Below, piece after piece: positions 7,294 through 15,587 of a stretch of DNA of 36,842 nucleotides. Position numbers and translations under genes: made by a program. Every line of letters begins with the position of its first letter. The stretch's first letter is position 1. The stretch is from assembly GCA_964534515.1 (NCBI GenBank), contig CAZHPW010000007.1, positions 1-36,842 on the forward strand. The letters are read 5' to 3'. The DNA is from UBA6115 sp964534515 (lineage in GTDB: Bacteria > Bacillota > Clostridia > Christensenellales > Aristaeellaceae). The notes beneath the pieces were generated by a model. It did not search any database. It had not been told where the DNA came from and saw only the letters and a program-made list of their open reading frames with translations.

Positions 7294-7395
7294 AACTGAC
7301 AAAAGCGTCAAATTCCGCCGAAAAGCCGGAATTGGGCTGAAAAACAAAGTATAAACAAGAAACCCGGACGAAAATCAGCCAGAAAAGACAAGCCC

Positions 7396-7428
7396 GGCTT
7401 GGCAAGCCCCCGCGCCTTGTGTTATTTT
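7396..7428 (+). promoter_or_regulatory. Possible ilv operon promoter with overlapping 13-bp palindrome
   Basis: TTGGCA (7399-7404) and TATTTT (7423-7428) are spaced by 18 bp and would start transcription near 7435, just before the leader peptide ribosome binding site. The -35 box lies inside the palindrome GGCTTGGCAAGCC (7396-7408), which has 6-bp arms and could be an operator. The -10 match is weak, so the promoter could be elsewhere in 7294-7430, or transcription could read through from pyrI. Confidence 0.35.
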
Positions 7429-7455
7429 GACAATAATTCAAATCGCGGAGGAAGA

Positions 7456-7563
7456 ATGCGAAACCTGCTCTCATCCAACCTGCTTCTAAACGGCCTGCTG
7501 GGCGTACGAATTATCGTCGCCGGCAGGCTTTTGCGTATACATGGGAGCAGGTCCGTGGCTTGA
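7456..7563 (+). CDS. Branched-chain amino acid leader peptide (35 aa)
   Basis: A short reading frame with its own ribosome binding site (GCGGAGGAAGA directly before ATG) sits between pyrI and ilvB. The 35-residue product starts MRNLLSSNLLLNGLLGV and continues RIIVAGRLLRI. It has nine Leu, three Ile and three Val residues, 15 of 35. The Leu residues come in groups (codons 4-5, 9-11, 14-15, 25-26), and Ile-Ile-Val is at codons 19-21. It includes A/T-ending codons (CTA, GTA, ATA, TTG) that look uncommon in the GC-rich neighbours. This composition, followed by a hairpin and a terminator before ilvB, is what is expected of an attenuation leader peptide: its translation rate, not its product, is the signal. 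It has no likely enzymatic role. Confidence 0.85.
   Translation: MRNLLSSNLLLNGLLGVRIIVAGRLLRIHGSRSVA
7493..7528 (+). promoter_or_regulatory. Leader hairpin (pause-type) inside the leader peptide frame
   Basis: The RNA can fold as GCCTGC (7493-7498), GGCG (7501-7504) and ACGA (7506-7509), then loop ATTA, then TCGT (7514-7517), CGCC (7518-7521) and GCAGGC (7523-7528). This gives 14 base pairs with small bulges. The 5' arm covers the Gly-Leu-Leu-Gly codons and the 3' arm covers Val-Ala-Gly-Arg, so a translating ribosome would melt it. It corresponds in position to the 1:2 pause hairpin of classic attenuators. Confidence 0.7.
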
Positions 7564-7599
7564 TTTAGGTTTTGGCCAACCATCCGCCCTTCTGTATAC
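7535..7599 (+). promoter_or_regulatory. Candidate antiterminator pairing
   Basis: Bases 7535-7552 can pair collinearly with 7582-7599: 15 of 18 positions pair, three of them G-U, anchored by a run of seven from GTATACA (7535-7541) with TGTATAC (7593-7599). This pairing would occupy the whole 5' arm of the terminator (7582-7590). A ribosome finishing the leader peptide (stop at 7561-7563) would cover 7535-7552 and prevent it. A ribosome stalled at the Leu/Ile/Val codons (up to 7518) would leave it free. The mechanism is inferred. Confidence 0.6.
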
Positions 7600-7616
7600 A
7601 GCAGGGCGGATTTTTT
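7582..7616 (+). terminator. Attenuator terminator before ilvB
   Basis: ATCCGCCCT (7582-7590) and AGGGCGGAT (7603-7611) form a perfect 9-bp stem. A single mismatch separates this from inner CTG/CAG pairs of the palindrome CTGTATACAG (7592-7601). Six Ts follow (7611-7616). It ends only 17 nt before the ilvB ATG and after the leader peptide stop, so it would stop transcription before the operon unless an alternative fold forms. Confidence 0.88.
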
Positions 7617-7633
7617 GTTAGAAGGGGGTTCTT

Positions 7634-9301
7634 ATGGTTTTGACAGGAGCCGGCATCCTCATCAAGGTTTTACAGGAGCAGGGCGTTGACTGCGTGTTTG
7701 GCTACCCCGGCGGCAGCGTGCTGCACATTTACGATGAACTGTACAAGGCCCAGGACATTCTGCGCCATGTGACCACCTGCCATGAGCAGGGCGCCTGCCA
7801 CGCGGCGGACGGCTATGCCAGGGTGAGCGGCAAGCCCGGGGTGGTCATCGCCACCTCAGGCCCCGGCGCCACCAACCTGGTCACCGGCATCGCCAACGCC
7901 TACCTGGACTCCGTGCCCCTGGTGGCCATCACCGGCAACGTCGCCCGCGCGCTCATAGGCCGGGACAGCTTCCAGGAGGTGGACATCTTTGGCGTGACCA
8001 TGCCGATCACCAAGCACAACTTTATGGTGAAGGATGTGGCCAACCTGGCCGATACCCTGCGCTCTGCCTTCAAACTGGCCATTTCCGGCCGCCCGGGACC
8101 GGTGCTGGTGGACCTGCCCAAGGACATCCAGACCGCGACCTGTGAGTATGAGCCCAAGCCCGCTGTGGTGCGCAGCAACGGCTTAAAGGCGGATGAAGCC
8201 AGTTTGAACAACGCCCTCTCGCTCATTGCCGAATCCCGCAGGCCCTATATCTATGCGGGCGGCGGTGTGGTCATCGCGGACGCGAGCCAGGAGCTGCTGG
8301 CCCTGTCTGATTATCTGGACTGCCCCATCGGCACCAGCATGATGGGCCTGTCCGCCGTGCCGCATGAGCACCCGATGAACCTGGGCATGACCGGCATGCA
8401 CGGACGGTATGAAGCCAGCAAGGTGCTGTCGATGTCCGACCTCATCATCGCCGTGGGGACGCGCTTTTCCGACCGCGCCACCGGCAACAAGCAGGCTTAC
8501 AGCTTAGGGCGCAAGATATTGCACATCGACATTGACCCCGCCGAAATTGGCAAGAACATAACAGCCGACGCCTACCTGCTGGGCGACGTGAAATTGATTC
8601 TGCGCCAATTGCTGGAAAAGAAGGTGTCCCGCGCACCCTCTGACTGGTCCAGCCAGGTCAAAAAGGTCAAGAGCATGCCCGACCACCGCCTGGACATGCC
8701 CAAGGAGCAGTTGAACCCCCAAAACGCGATTGAGGCGGTCAACGTGCGCCTGCAGCCGGATGACGTGGTGACGACCGACGTGGGCCAGCACCAGATGTGG
8801 ACGGCCCAGTACTACCATTTCAGGCGTCCGCGCACCTTTGTGACCTCAGGCGGTCTGGGCACCATGGGCTACGGCCTGGGCGCCGCCATCGGCTCCTGCT
8901 ATGCCAGGGGCAAGAAAAGAACGGTGCTCTTTACCTCAGACGGCTCCTTTCACATGAACATGAACGAGATGGCAACCGCGGTATCGGGAAATCTGCCGGT
9001 CTTGGTGGTGCTGCTCAACAATCAGGCGCTGGGCATGGTGCGCCAGTGGCAAACCCTGTTTTATGAGGAGCGCTACTCCAACACCTCGCTGGAGCGCAAG
9101 ACTGATTACGCGGCGCTGGCGGAGGCCTTTGGCGCGAAGGGCTTCAGGGCGGATGACATGAGTACGCTTAACAGCGCGCTGGACGCGGCGCTGGCCTGTG
9201 AGGGACCCGCGCTCATTGACGTGTGGATTGACAGCGACGTCAAGGTGCTGCCCATGATACCGCCGGGCGGAACGATTGACGACATCATTTTGAAGGGGTG
9301 A
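7634..9301 (+). CDS. ilvB: Acetolactate synthase, large (catalytic) subunit
   Basis: This ThDP- and FAD-dependent enzyme condenses two pyruvates to acetolactate, or pyruvate with 2-oxobutyrate to acetohydroxybutyrate. The 555-residue length fits biosynthetic AHAS. Visible motifs are GYPGGSVL near the N-terminus, the catalytic glutamate in CHEQGACHAADGYAR (Glu51), and the ThDP/Mg motif region SDGSFHMNMNE at about residue 435 followed by NNQALGMVRQWQ. It begins 18 nt after the attenuator T tract, with GAAGGGGG as ribosome binding site. It is the first structural gene of the ten-gene operon. Its last codons run into ilvN. Confidence 0.96.
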   Translation: MVLTGAGILIKVLQEQGVDCVFGYPGGSVLHIYDELYKAQDILRHVTTCHEQGACHAADGYARVSGKPGVVIATSGPGATNLVTGIANAYLDSVPLVAITGNVARALIGRDSFQEVDIFGVTMPITKHNFMVKDVANLADTLRSAFKLAISGRPGPVLVDLPKDIQTATCEYEPKPAVVRSNGLKADEASLNNALSLIAESRRPYIYAGGGVVIADASQELLALSDYLDCPIGTSMMGLSAVPHEHPMNLGMTGMHGRYEASKVLSMSDLIIAVGTRFSDRATGNKQAYSLGRKILHIDIDPAEIGKNITADAYLLGDVKLILRQLLEKKVSRAPSDWSSQVKKVKSMPDHRLDMPKEQLNPQNAIEAVNVRLQPDDVVTTDVGQHQMWTAQYYHFRRPRTFVTSGGLGTMGYGLGAAIGSCYARGKKRTVLFTSDGSFHMNMNEMATAVSGNLPVLVVLLNNQALGMVRQWQTLFYEERYSNTSLERKTDYAALAEAFGAKGFRADDMSTLNSALDAALACEGPALIDVWIDSDVKVLPMIPPGGTIDDIILKG

Positions 9302-9306
9302 GGACG

Positions 9307-9822
9307 ATGCAGGACAAGTTTATCTTATCGGTGCTGGTGAGCAACGAGGCGGGCGTCTTGACCCGGGTGTCCGGGATGTTTGGCCGGCGCGGCTACAACA
9401 TTGACAGCCTGTCCGTGGGCGAGACGGACAACCCGGCCCTCTCCCGGATGACCATCCTCTCCAGGGGTGATGAGGTGACACGCGACCAGATTATCAACCA
9501 GCTCAAGAAGCTGGTGGACGTGAAAGCGGTCACCCTGATGGACAGGGAGAGCACGGTGTCCCGGGAGTTGATGCTCATCAAGGTGAACTCCGAACTGGCC
9601 ACCCAGGCGCAAATCCACCAGGTGGTGGACGTGTTCCGCGCCAAGGTGGTGGACATGAACCCCGGCAACGTGACCATTGAAATCACGGGCGAGAAAAGCA
9701 AGCTGGACGCCTTCGCCGCAAACCTGGTTCAATTTGGGATTCTGGAACTGTGCAGGACCGGAATCACCGCGATTGGAAGAAATTCCACGATATTGGCACA
9801 AGAAGAAAGTGAGGAAAACTAA
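9307..9822 (+). CDS. ilvN: Acetolactate synthase, small (regulatory) subunit
   Basis: This 171-residue subunit activates IlvB and confers valine feedback inhibition in known systems. It has an N-terminal ACT domain (LSVLVSNEAGVLTRVSGMF, about residues 7-25, then RRGYNIDSLSVG) and the C-terminal small-subunit domain containing FGILELCRTG. I chose the ATG at 9307 because GGGGTGAGG precedes it; a GTG at 9298 overlapping the ilvB stop is possible and would add three residues. It is commonly also called ilvH. One base separates its TAA from the ilvC ATG. Confidence 0.94.
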   Translation: MQDKFILSVLVSNEAGVLTRVSGMFGRRGYNIDSLSVGETDNPALSRMTILSRGDEVTRDQIINQLKKLVDVKAVTLMDRESTVSRELMLIKVNSELATQAQIHQVVDVFRAKVVDMNPGNVTIEITGEKSKLDAFAANLVQFGILELCRTGITAIGRNSTILAQEESEEN

Positions 9823-9823
9823 A

Positions 9824-10828
9824 ATGGCAGTGATGTACTACGAAAAGGATTGTGACCTCAACCTCTTGAAAGGCAAAAAGATTGCAGTGGTCGGCTACGG
9901 CAGCCAAGGCCATGCCCATGCCCTGAACCTGAAGGACTCGGGCTGTGACGTGACGGTCGGCCTGTATGAGGGCAGCAAATCCTGGGAGAAGGCGGAGAAA
10001 GCCGGGCTCAAGGTCAAGACCACGGCGGAGGCCGTCAAGGGCGCCGACATCGTGATGATACTGGTCAATGACGAAAAGCAGGCCGACCTTTACCACAAGG
10101 ACATCGCGCCCAACCTGCGCCCGGGCATGGCCATCGCCTTTGGCCACGGCTTTAACATCCATTACAAGCAGATTGTGCCGCCCAAAGACATTGACGTCAT
10201 TATGATCGCGCCCAAGGGCCCCGGCCACACCGTGCGCAACCAGTACAAGGAAGGCCGCGGCGTGCCCTGTCTCATCGCGGTGTACCAGGACGCGACCGGT
10301 AAGGCCCGTGACATCGCCTTAGCCTGGGCGTTAGGCATCGGCGGCGCGCGGGCGGGCGTCCTGGAAACCACCTTTAAGGAGGAGACCGAAACCGACCTGT
10401 TTGGCGAGCAGTGCGTGCTCTGCGGCGGCGTGACCGCGCTGATGAAAGCCGGCTTTGACACCCTGGTGGAGGCAGGCTACCAGCCTGAGAGCGCCTACTT
10501 TGAGTGCCTGCACGAGATGAAGCTCATCATTGACCTGGTGAACGCCGGGGGCATGTCCTTTATGCGCTACTCCATCTCCGACACCGCCGAGTACGGCGAT
10601 TACACCGTCGGCCCCAGGATGATAGTGGATGAGACCAAAAAAGAGATGAAAAAAGTGCTGGGCGAAATCCAGGACGGCACCTTTGCCAAAAACTGGATTC
10701 AGGAAAACAAGGATGGCCGCCCCAACTTCAACAAGATGCGCAAGGAAGCCCAGGAAAGCCTGCTGGAAACCACCGGCAAGGCCCTGCGCGACAAGATGAC
10801 CTGGAAGCGCGAAAGCTACGAGGAGTAA
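9824..10828 (+). CDS. ilvC: Ketol-acid reductoisomerase, class I
   Basis: It isomerises and reduces acetolactate or acetohydroxybutyrate to the dihydroxy acids of the Val/Leu and Ile branches. The 334-residue protein is the short class I form. The Rossmann motif is GYGSQGHAHALNL (24-36), and the coenzyme-specificity loop is LYEGSKSW (47-54). Metal and substrate residues are in GPGHTVRNQY, ETDLFGEQ and ECLHEMKLIIDL. The arginine often found at position 48 of this loop is Tyr, but the serines usual for NADPH enzymes remain. The start at 9824 (MAVMYYEKDC) matches the family; the frame continues open upstream into ilvN but without a start supported by a ribosome binding site. Confidence 0.96.
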   Translation: MAVMYYEKDCDLNLLKGKKIAVVGYGSQGHAHALNLKDSGCDVTVGLYEGSKSWEKAEKAGLKVKTTAEAVKGADIVMILVNDEKQADLYHKDIAPNLRPGMAIAFGHGFNIHYKQIVPPKDIDVIMIAPKGPGHTVRNQYKEGRGVPCLIAVYQDATGKARDIALAWALGIGGARAGVLETTFKEETETDLFGEQCVLCGGVTALMKAGFDTLVEAGYQPESAYFECLHEMKLIIDLVNAGGMSFMRYSISDTAEYGDYTVGPRMIVDETKKEMKKVLGEIQDGTFAKNWIQENKDGRPNFNKMRKEAQESLLETTGKALRDKMTWKRESYEE

Positions 10829-10834
10829 GCAGAG

Positions 10835-12511
10835 ATGAAACTGCACAGCGACAACATGAAGCAGGGCGCATCCCGCGCGCCGCAGCGCTCCTTGTTAAAG
10901 GCGAATGGGCTGTCTGATGAGCAGATCAGAAAGCCGCTCATCGGCATCGTCAACTCCTTTACCGAGGTGGTGCCGGGGCACACCCACCTGGACAAAATCA
11001 GCCGCGCGGTCAAGGACGGCGTGCTGATGGCGGGCGGAACGCCGCTGGAGTTTAACACCATCGCGGTGTGCGACGGCATCGCCATGGGCCATGAGGGCAT
11101 GCGCTATTCCCTTTGCACGAGGGAACTCATCGCGGACTCGGTGGAGTGCATGGCCAGGGCGCACGCTTTTGACGCGCTGGTGCTCATTCCAAGCTGTGAC
11201 AAGGTGGTGCCCGGCATGCTCATGGCGGCCGCCCGGCTTGACCTGCCCTGTGTCTTCGTGTCCGGCGGCCCCATGCTGTCCCTTGACGGGGACAAGGGCC
11301 CCATGGACCTAAACTCCGTCTTTGAGGCGGTGGGCGCCTATTCCATCGGCAAATTGGACGAGGGATGCCGTCAGGAGGCGGCGGACAGCGCCTGCCCCAC
11401 CTGCGGCTCGTGCTCGGGCATGTTTACCGCCAACTCCATGAACTGCCTGTCAGAAGCCCTGGGCCTGGCCTTGCCTGGCAACGGCACCATTCCCGCGGTT
11501 TATTCCTCCCGCCTGCGCCTGGCGCGCAAGGCCGGGGAAACGGTGATGGGCCTGTTGAAAGCGGGCATCACCTGCCGGCAGATACTTAATGATAAAGCGC
11601 TTAAAAACGCGCTGACTGTGGACATGGCGCTGGGCTGCTCCACCAACTCCGCCCTGCACCTGGCCGCCATCGCCCATGAAGCCGGATTAGCCTTCAACCT
11701 GGACATGCTCAATGACATCAGCAGGAAGACGCCCAACCTGTGCAAACTGGCGCCAGCCGGCAGCCACCACATGCAGGATTTGCAGGCGGCAGGCGGGGTG
11801 AGCGCCGTCATCCGCGAACTGATGAACGCGGGCTTGGTGGACGGCAGCGCGATGACAGTGCTGGGCGTCCCCATGAGTGAGGTCGTGAAGAACGCCCACA
11901 TCAAGGACCATGAGGTCATCCGCGCCGTGGATAAGCCCTATGACACCGTGGGCGGCCTGGCCATCCTCTTTGGCAACCTGGCCCCCAAGGGCGCGATTGT
12001 AAAGCAATCCGCCGTCGCGCCCGAGATGCTCAAACACCAGGGCCCAGCCCGGGTCTTTGACTCGGAGGACGAAGCGACACAAGCCATCTTTGGCGGCAAA
12101 ATCAAGAAGGGTGACGTCATCCTCATCCGCTATGAAGGGCCCAAGGGCGGCCCCGGCATGCGCGAGATGCTGGGCCCCACCAGCGCCATTGCCGGCATGG
12201 GGCTGGACCGCGAGGTGGCCTTGATAACAGACGGACGCTTCTCCGGCGCGACCAGGGGCGCCGCCATTGGCCACGTCTCCCCGGAGGCCGCTTCCGGCGG
12301 GCCGATTGGCCTGGTGAAGGAAGGCGACTTGATTGAGATTGATATTAAAAACCATTCGCTCAACGTGGTTCTCAGCGAGGAAGAACTGAACGCCAGAAGA
12401 GCAGCATCTAAAAAGCCGCCCAAAAAGAACCTGAGCGGCTACCTGAAACGCTACGCCAGCCTGGTCACCTCAGCCGACCAAGGCGCCGTCTTCAAAGAAA
12501 GCGAGGATTAA
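10835..12511 (+). CDS. ilvD: Dihydroxy-acid dehydratase
   Basis: It dehydrates the two dihydroxy acids to 2-oxoisovalerate and 2-oxo-3-methylvalerate using an iron-sulfur cluster. The protein has 558 residues. Cluster cysteines are in PSCDKVVPG (Cys121) and CPTCGSCSGMFTAN (Cys193). The segment VVPGHTHL (45-52) has Gly-His where some [2Fe-2S] enzymes have a third cysteine, as in the oxygen-sensitive [4Fe-4S] E. coli type. The catalytic serine is in TDGRFSGATRG near the C-terminus. An oxygen-labile enzyme would suit an anaerobe, though this is inference. GAGGAG lies about 10 nt before the start. Confidence 0.95.
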   Translation: MKLHSDNMKQGASRAPQRSLLKANGLSDEQIRKPLIGIVNSFTEVVPGHTHLDKISRAVKDGVLMAGGTPLEFNTIAVCDGIAMGHEGMRYSLCTRELIADSVECMARAHAFDALVLIPSCDKVVPGMLMAAARLDLPCVFVSGGPMLSLDGDKGPMDLNSVFEAVGAYSIGKLDEGCRQEAADSACPTCGSCSGMFTANSMNCLSEALGLALPGNGTIPAVYSSRLRLARKAGETVMGLLKAGITCRQILNDKALKNALTVDMALGCSTNSALHLAAIAHEAGLAFNLDMLNDISRKTPNLCKLAPAGSHHMQDLQAAGGVSAVIRELMNAGLVDGSAMTVLGVPMSEVVKNAHIKDHEVIRAVDKPYDTVGGLAILFGNLAPKGAIVKQSAVAPEMLKHQGPARVFDSEDEATQAIFGGKIKKGDVILIRYEGPKGGPGMREMLGPTSAIAGMGLDREVALITDGRFSGATRGAAIGHVSPEAASGGPIGLVKEGDLIEIDIKNHSLNVVLSEEELNARRAASKKPPKKNLSGYLKRYASLVTSADQGAVFKESED

Positions 12512-12514
12512 GCC

Positions 12515-14017
12515 ATGAAACACATCAAGATTTTTGACACCACCTTAAGGGACGGAGAACAGGCACCCGGCTGCAGCATGGACCTGAAGGAAAAGCTTGA
12601 GCTGGCGCTGGCGCTTGAAAAGATGGGGGTTGATATCCTGGAAGCGGGCTTTGCCATCGCCTCCCCCGGGGACTTTGAGTCGGTGAGCAAGGTGGCGCGC
12701 GTTATCAAAAACGCGAGCGTGGCAAGCCTTGCCCGCGCCACAAAAAAAGACATCGACACCGCCTATGAGGCTGTCAAACACGCCGTAGCCCCCCGCATCC
12801 ACACCTTCCTGGCCACCTCCCCCACGCACATGGAATACAAACTGCGCATGAGCGAGGACCAGGTGGTGGACACCATCTCCCAGATGGTGAAGTACGCCAA
12901 GGGCAAACTGTCAGACGTGGAATTTTCCGCTGAGGACGCGACCCGCTCTGACCGGGACTTTTTGGTCCGCGCGGTGCAGGCGGCGGTTGACGCGGGGGCG
13001 ACCACGGTCAACATCCCCGACACCGTGGGCTATACCACGCCCTCTGAGATGGAAAGCCTGCTGAATTACCTGCTTGAGAAGGTGGATGGCCTGAACAAGA
13101 TTGACCTGTCCGTTCACTGCCACAACGACCTGGGCCTGGGCGTAGCCAATACGCTGGCGGCCGTCAGGGCCGGGGCCACCCAGGTGGAGACCACCATGTG
13201 CGGCCTGGGCGAGCGCGCGGGCAACGCCTCCATGGAGGAGGTGGTGATGGCGCTGCACACAAGGCAGGATTTCTACCCCTATACCACGGGCATTGATACC
13301 AAACGCATTTTCCCGGTCAGCCGCCAGGTGTATTCCATCATCGGCATGACGGCCCCCTTAAACAAACCCATCGTGGGCACCAACGCCTTCGCGCACGAGG
13401 CGGGCATCCACCAGCACGGCGTGCTTGCCAACACCCAGACCTACGAAATCATGACCCCCGAATCCATCGGGCTTACCACCAACAAGATGATTTTAGGCAA
13501 GCATTCCGGCCGCCACGCGGTGGAAGACCGCTTAAAGGACCTGGGATACACCCTGGAAAAGGCGGAGATGGATGAACTCTTTTCCCGCTTTAAGGCGCTG
13601 TCTGACCGTAAAAAAACGGTGACCGACGGCGACCTGGAAGCCCTGATTCTGCACCGGGGCGCTGATGTGAACGCCCAGTACAAACTGGACCGCTTCACCG
13701 TGAACTCCGGCAACTACGTGTCCTGCTCCGCGGTGGTGCGCTTAAAGAACAACGAAGGCGAACTGCTGGAGGAAGTGGCCCTGGGCGACGGACCGATTGA
13801 CGCGGCCTTTAACGCAATTGACAAGATTATGAAAGCGCCCGAGCACACCCTGGATGACTACAACATCCAGACCATCTCCGAAGGCCGCGACGCCCAGGGC
13901 GAGGCCGTGGTGAAATTGAGCAGCGGCACCCGCAGCTACATCGGCCGCGGATTGTCTACCGACGTGGTGGAGGCGTCCATCCTGGCCTATATCAACGGGA
14001 TGAACAAGCTGTTATGA
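12515..14017 (+). CDS. leuA: 2-Isopropylmalate synthase
   Basis: It condenses acetyl-CoA with 2-oxoisovalerate, the first committed step to leucine. The 500-residue protein has the HMGL-like/DRE-TIM barrel start FDTTLRDGEQAPG (7-19), the metal motif HCHNDLGLGVANT near residue 201, and GTNAFAHEAGIHQHG near 290. A C-terminal LeuA dimer domain, the site of leucine inhibition in the family, occupies roughly the last 130 residues. A three-base gap separates it from ilvD, and its stop overlaps cimA as ATGA. The close pairing with cimA lets the two acyl-CoA condensations be co-expressed. Confidence 0.94.
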   Translation: MKHIKIFDTTLRDGEQAPGCSMDLKEKLELALALEKMGVDILEAGFAIASPGDFESVSKVARVIKNASVASLARATKKDIDTAYEAVKHAVAPRIHTFLATSPTHMEYKLRMSEDQVVDTISQMVKYAKGKLSDVEFSAEDATRSDRDFLVRAVQAAVDAGATTVNIPDTVGYTTPSEMESLLNYLLEKVDGLNKIDLSVHCHNDLGLGVANTLAAVRAGATQVETTMCGLGERAGNASMEEVVMALHTRQDFYPYTTGIDTKRIFPVSRQVYSIIGMTAPLNKPIVGTNAFAHEAGIHQHGVLANTQTYEIMTPESIGLTTNKMILGKHSGRHAVEDRLKDLGYTLEKAEMDELFSRFKALSDRKKTVTDGDLEALILHRGADVNAQYKLDRFTVNSGNYVSCSAVVRLKNNEGELLEEVALGDGPIDAAFNAIDKIMKAPEHTLDDYNIQTISEGRDAQGEAVVKLSSGTRSYIGRGLSTDVVEASILAYINGMNKLL

Positions 14018-15585
14018 GAAAAATCCAGATTTTTGATTCCTCCCTGCGCGACGGCGCGCAGGGCGAGGGCATCTCCTACTCAGTGACGGACAAATTGTCT
14101 ATCGTGAAGGCGCTGGATGAGTTCAAGATTGACTACATCGAGGCCGGCAACCCCACCAGCAACCCCAAGGACATCGCCTTTTTTGAGAAGCTGCGGGACG
14201 TCCGATTAAACCACGCCAAGCTGTGCGCCTTTGGCAGCACCGCCAGAAAGGGTGTAAAACCTGAGGAGGACGCGGGCCTGGCCTCCCTGATCGCGACCGG
14301 CGCGCCTGCCGTTTCCATCTTCGGCAAATCCTGGGACCTGCACGTGGAAAAGGTCATCAGGGCGACGCTTCAGGAGAACCTGGACCTGGTGTACGCCACC
14401 ATCAAGTTTTTAAAAGGCAAGGGCTTGGAAGTCATTTTTGACGCGGAGCATTATTTTGACGGCGTCATCAACAACGAGGACTATGCCTTGAAGGTGCTGG
14501 GCGCGGCCAATGACGCGGGGGCGGACGTGCTCTGCCTGTGCGACACCAACGGCGGCACCCTGCCCCACCAGATTACTGAAAAAGTGCTGCAGGTCAAAAA
14601 CCGCTTTCCAAACGCCAACATCGGCATCCACTGCCACAACGACACCGGCTGCGCCGTGGCCTCCTCCATCGCCGCGGTGGAAGCGGGCGCCATGCAGGTG
14701 CAGGGCACCTTTGTGGGCACGGGTGAGCGCTGCGGCAATGCGGATTTGTCCATCATCATCCCCAACCTGCAACTCAAGATGGGCTACGACTGCATAGACG
14801 GTGATTTGAGCAACCTCTTTTCCTCCGTCCGGCACATCTGCGAGCTGTCCAACATGGGCGTTTACCAGAGCAAGCCCTATGTCGGCGATAGCGCCTTTGC
14901 CCACAAGGGCGGCATGCACATTGACGGGGTAAACAAGGTGTCCTCCTCCTTTGAGCACATCTCGCCCGAGCAGGTGGGCAACAGCCGCAGGTTCTTGATG
15001 AGTGAGGTGTCCGGCCGCACAACGGTGATGAAAAAGCTGGAGACCGTCGCGCCCGATCTGGCCCGCGACAGCCGCGAGGTGGCCCAGATTCTGGAAAAAA
15101 TCAAGGAACTGGAAAACCGGGGCTATCAGTATGAGGCGGCGGACGCCAGCTTTGAAATGATGGCGCTGAAGACCTTAAACCGCTTCAACGCCCACTTCAC
15201 CCCGGTCATCTACCGCACCAGCGGCGAGTACCCGCCGCCCGCGGGCGAGCGCAGCGCGTCCGCCATGCTCAGCATCCTGGTGGACGGCCGGGAAGAAACC
15301 ACCGCCGCCATGGGCAACGGCCCGGTGAACGCGCTGGACATCGCGCTGAGGAAGGCCCTGTCCGTCTTTTACCCGGGGTTAAGCGACGTGCGTTTGACCG
15401 ATTACAAGGTGCGCGTGTTGACCGGCGCTGAGGCCACGGCCTCCAAGGTGCGCGTGCTGATTGAGTCCACTGACGGGGACAAGACCTGGAGCACGGTGGG
15501 CGTGGGCACGGACGTGGTGGCCGCCAGCTGGGAGGCGCTTTGCGACTCGCTTGAATATGTACTGCATAGAAAGGAACAGGAATAA
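14014..15585 (+). CDS. cimA: (R)-Citramalate synthase
   Basis: It condenses pyruvate with acetyl-CoA to citramalate, feeding LeuC/D/B to give 2-oxobutyrate for isoleucine without threonine. The 523-residue protein belongs to the DRE-TIM metallolyase family and is longer than most LeuA proteins. The features FDSSLRDGAQGEGISYS (7-23), EAGNPTSNPKD (about 42-52), DAEHYFDG and LCDTNGG, and HCHNDTGCAV near 206, are the pattern of the CimA branch rather than LeuA. A C-terminal LeuA-type allosteric domain follows. Its position between leuA and leuC supports the isoleucine role. Homocitrate synthase or a second LeuA are less likely. Confidence 0.9.
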   Translation: MRKIQIFDSSLRDGAQGEGISYSVTDKLSIVKALDEFKIDYIEAGNPTSNPKDIAFFEKLRDVRLNHAKLCAFGSTARKGVKPEEDAGLASLIATGAPAVSIFGKSWDLHVEKVIRATLQENLDLVYATIKFLKGKGLEVIFDAEHYFDGVINNEDYALKVLGAANDAGADVLCLCDTNGGTLPHQITEKVLQVKNRFPNANIGIHCHNDTGCAVASSIAAVEAGAMQVQGTFVGTGERCGNADLSIIIPNLQLKMGYDCIDGDLSNLFSSVRHICELSNMGVYQSKPYVGDSAFAHKGGMHIDGVNKVSSSFEHISPEQVGNSRRFLMSEVSGRTTVMKKLETVAPDLARDSREVAQILEKIKELENRGYQYEAADASFEMMALKTLNRFNAHFTPVIYRTSGEYPPPAGERSASAMLSILVDGREETTAAMGNGPVNALDIALRKALSVFYPGLSDVRLTDYKVRVLTGAEATASKVRVLIESTDGDKTWSTVGVGTDVVAASWEALCDSLEYVLHRKEQE

Positions 15586-15587
15586 AA

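Noticed and set aside
7311..7333. Hairpin AATTCCG/CGGAATT as a pyr operon terminator
   Set aside because: The 7-bp arms are real, but no T tract follows on the plus strand. It may be a weak structure; transcription could continue into the ilv leader.
7294..7633. T-box riboswitch ahead of ilvB
   Set aside because: The 340-bp leader is long enough, but I find no T-box consensus (AGGGTGGNACCGCG) and the only terminator follows a Leu/Ile/Val-rich peptide frame.
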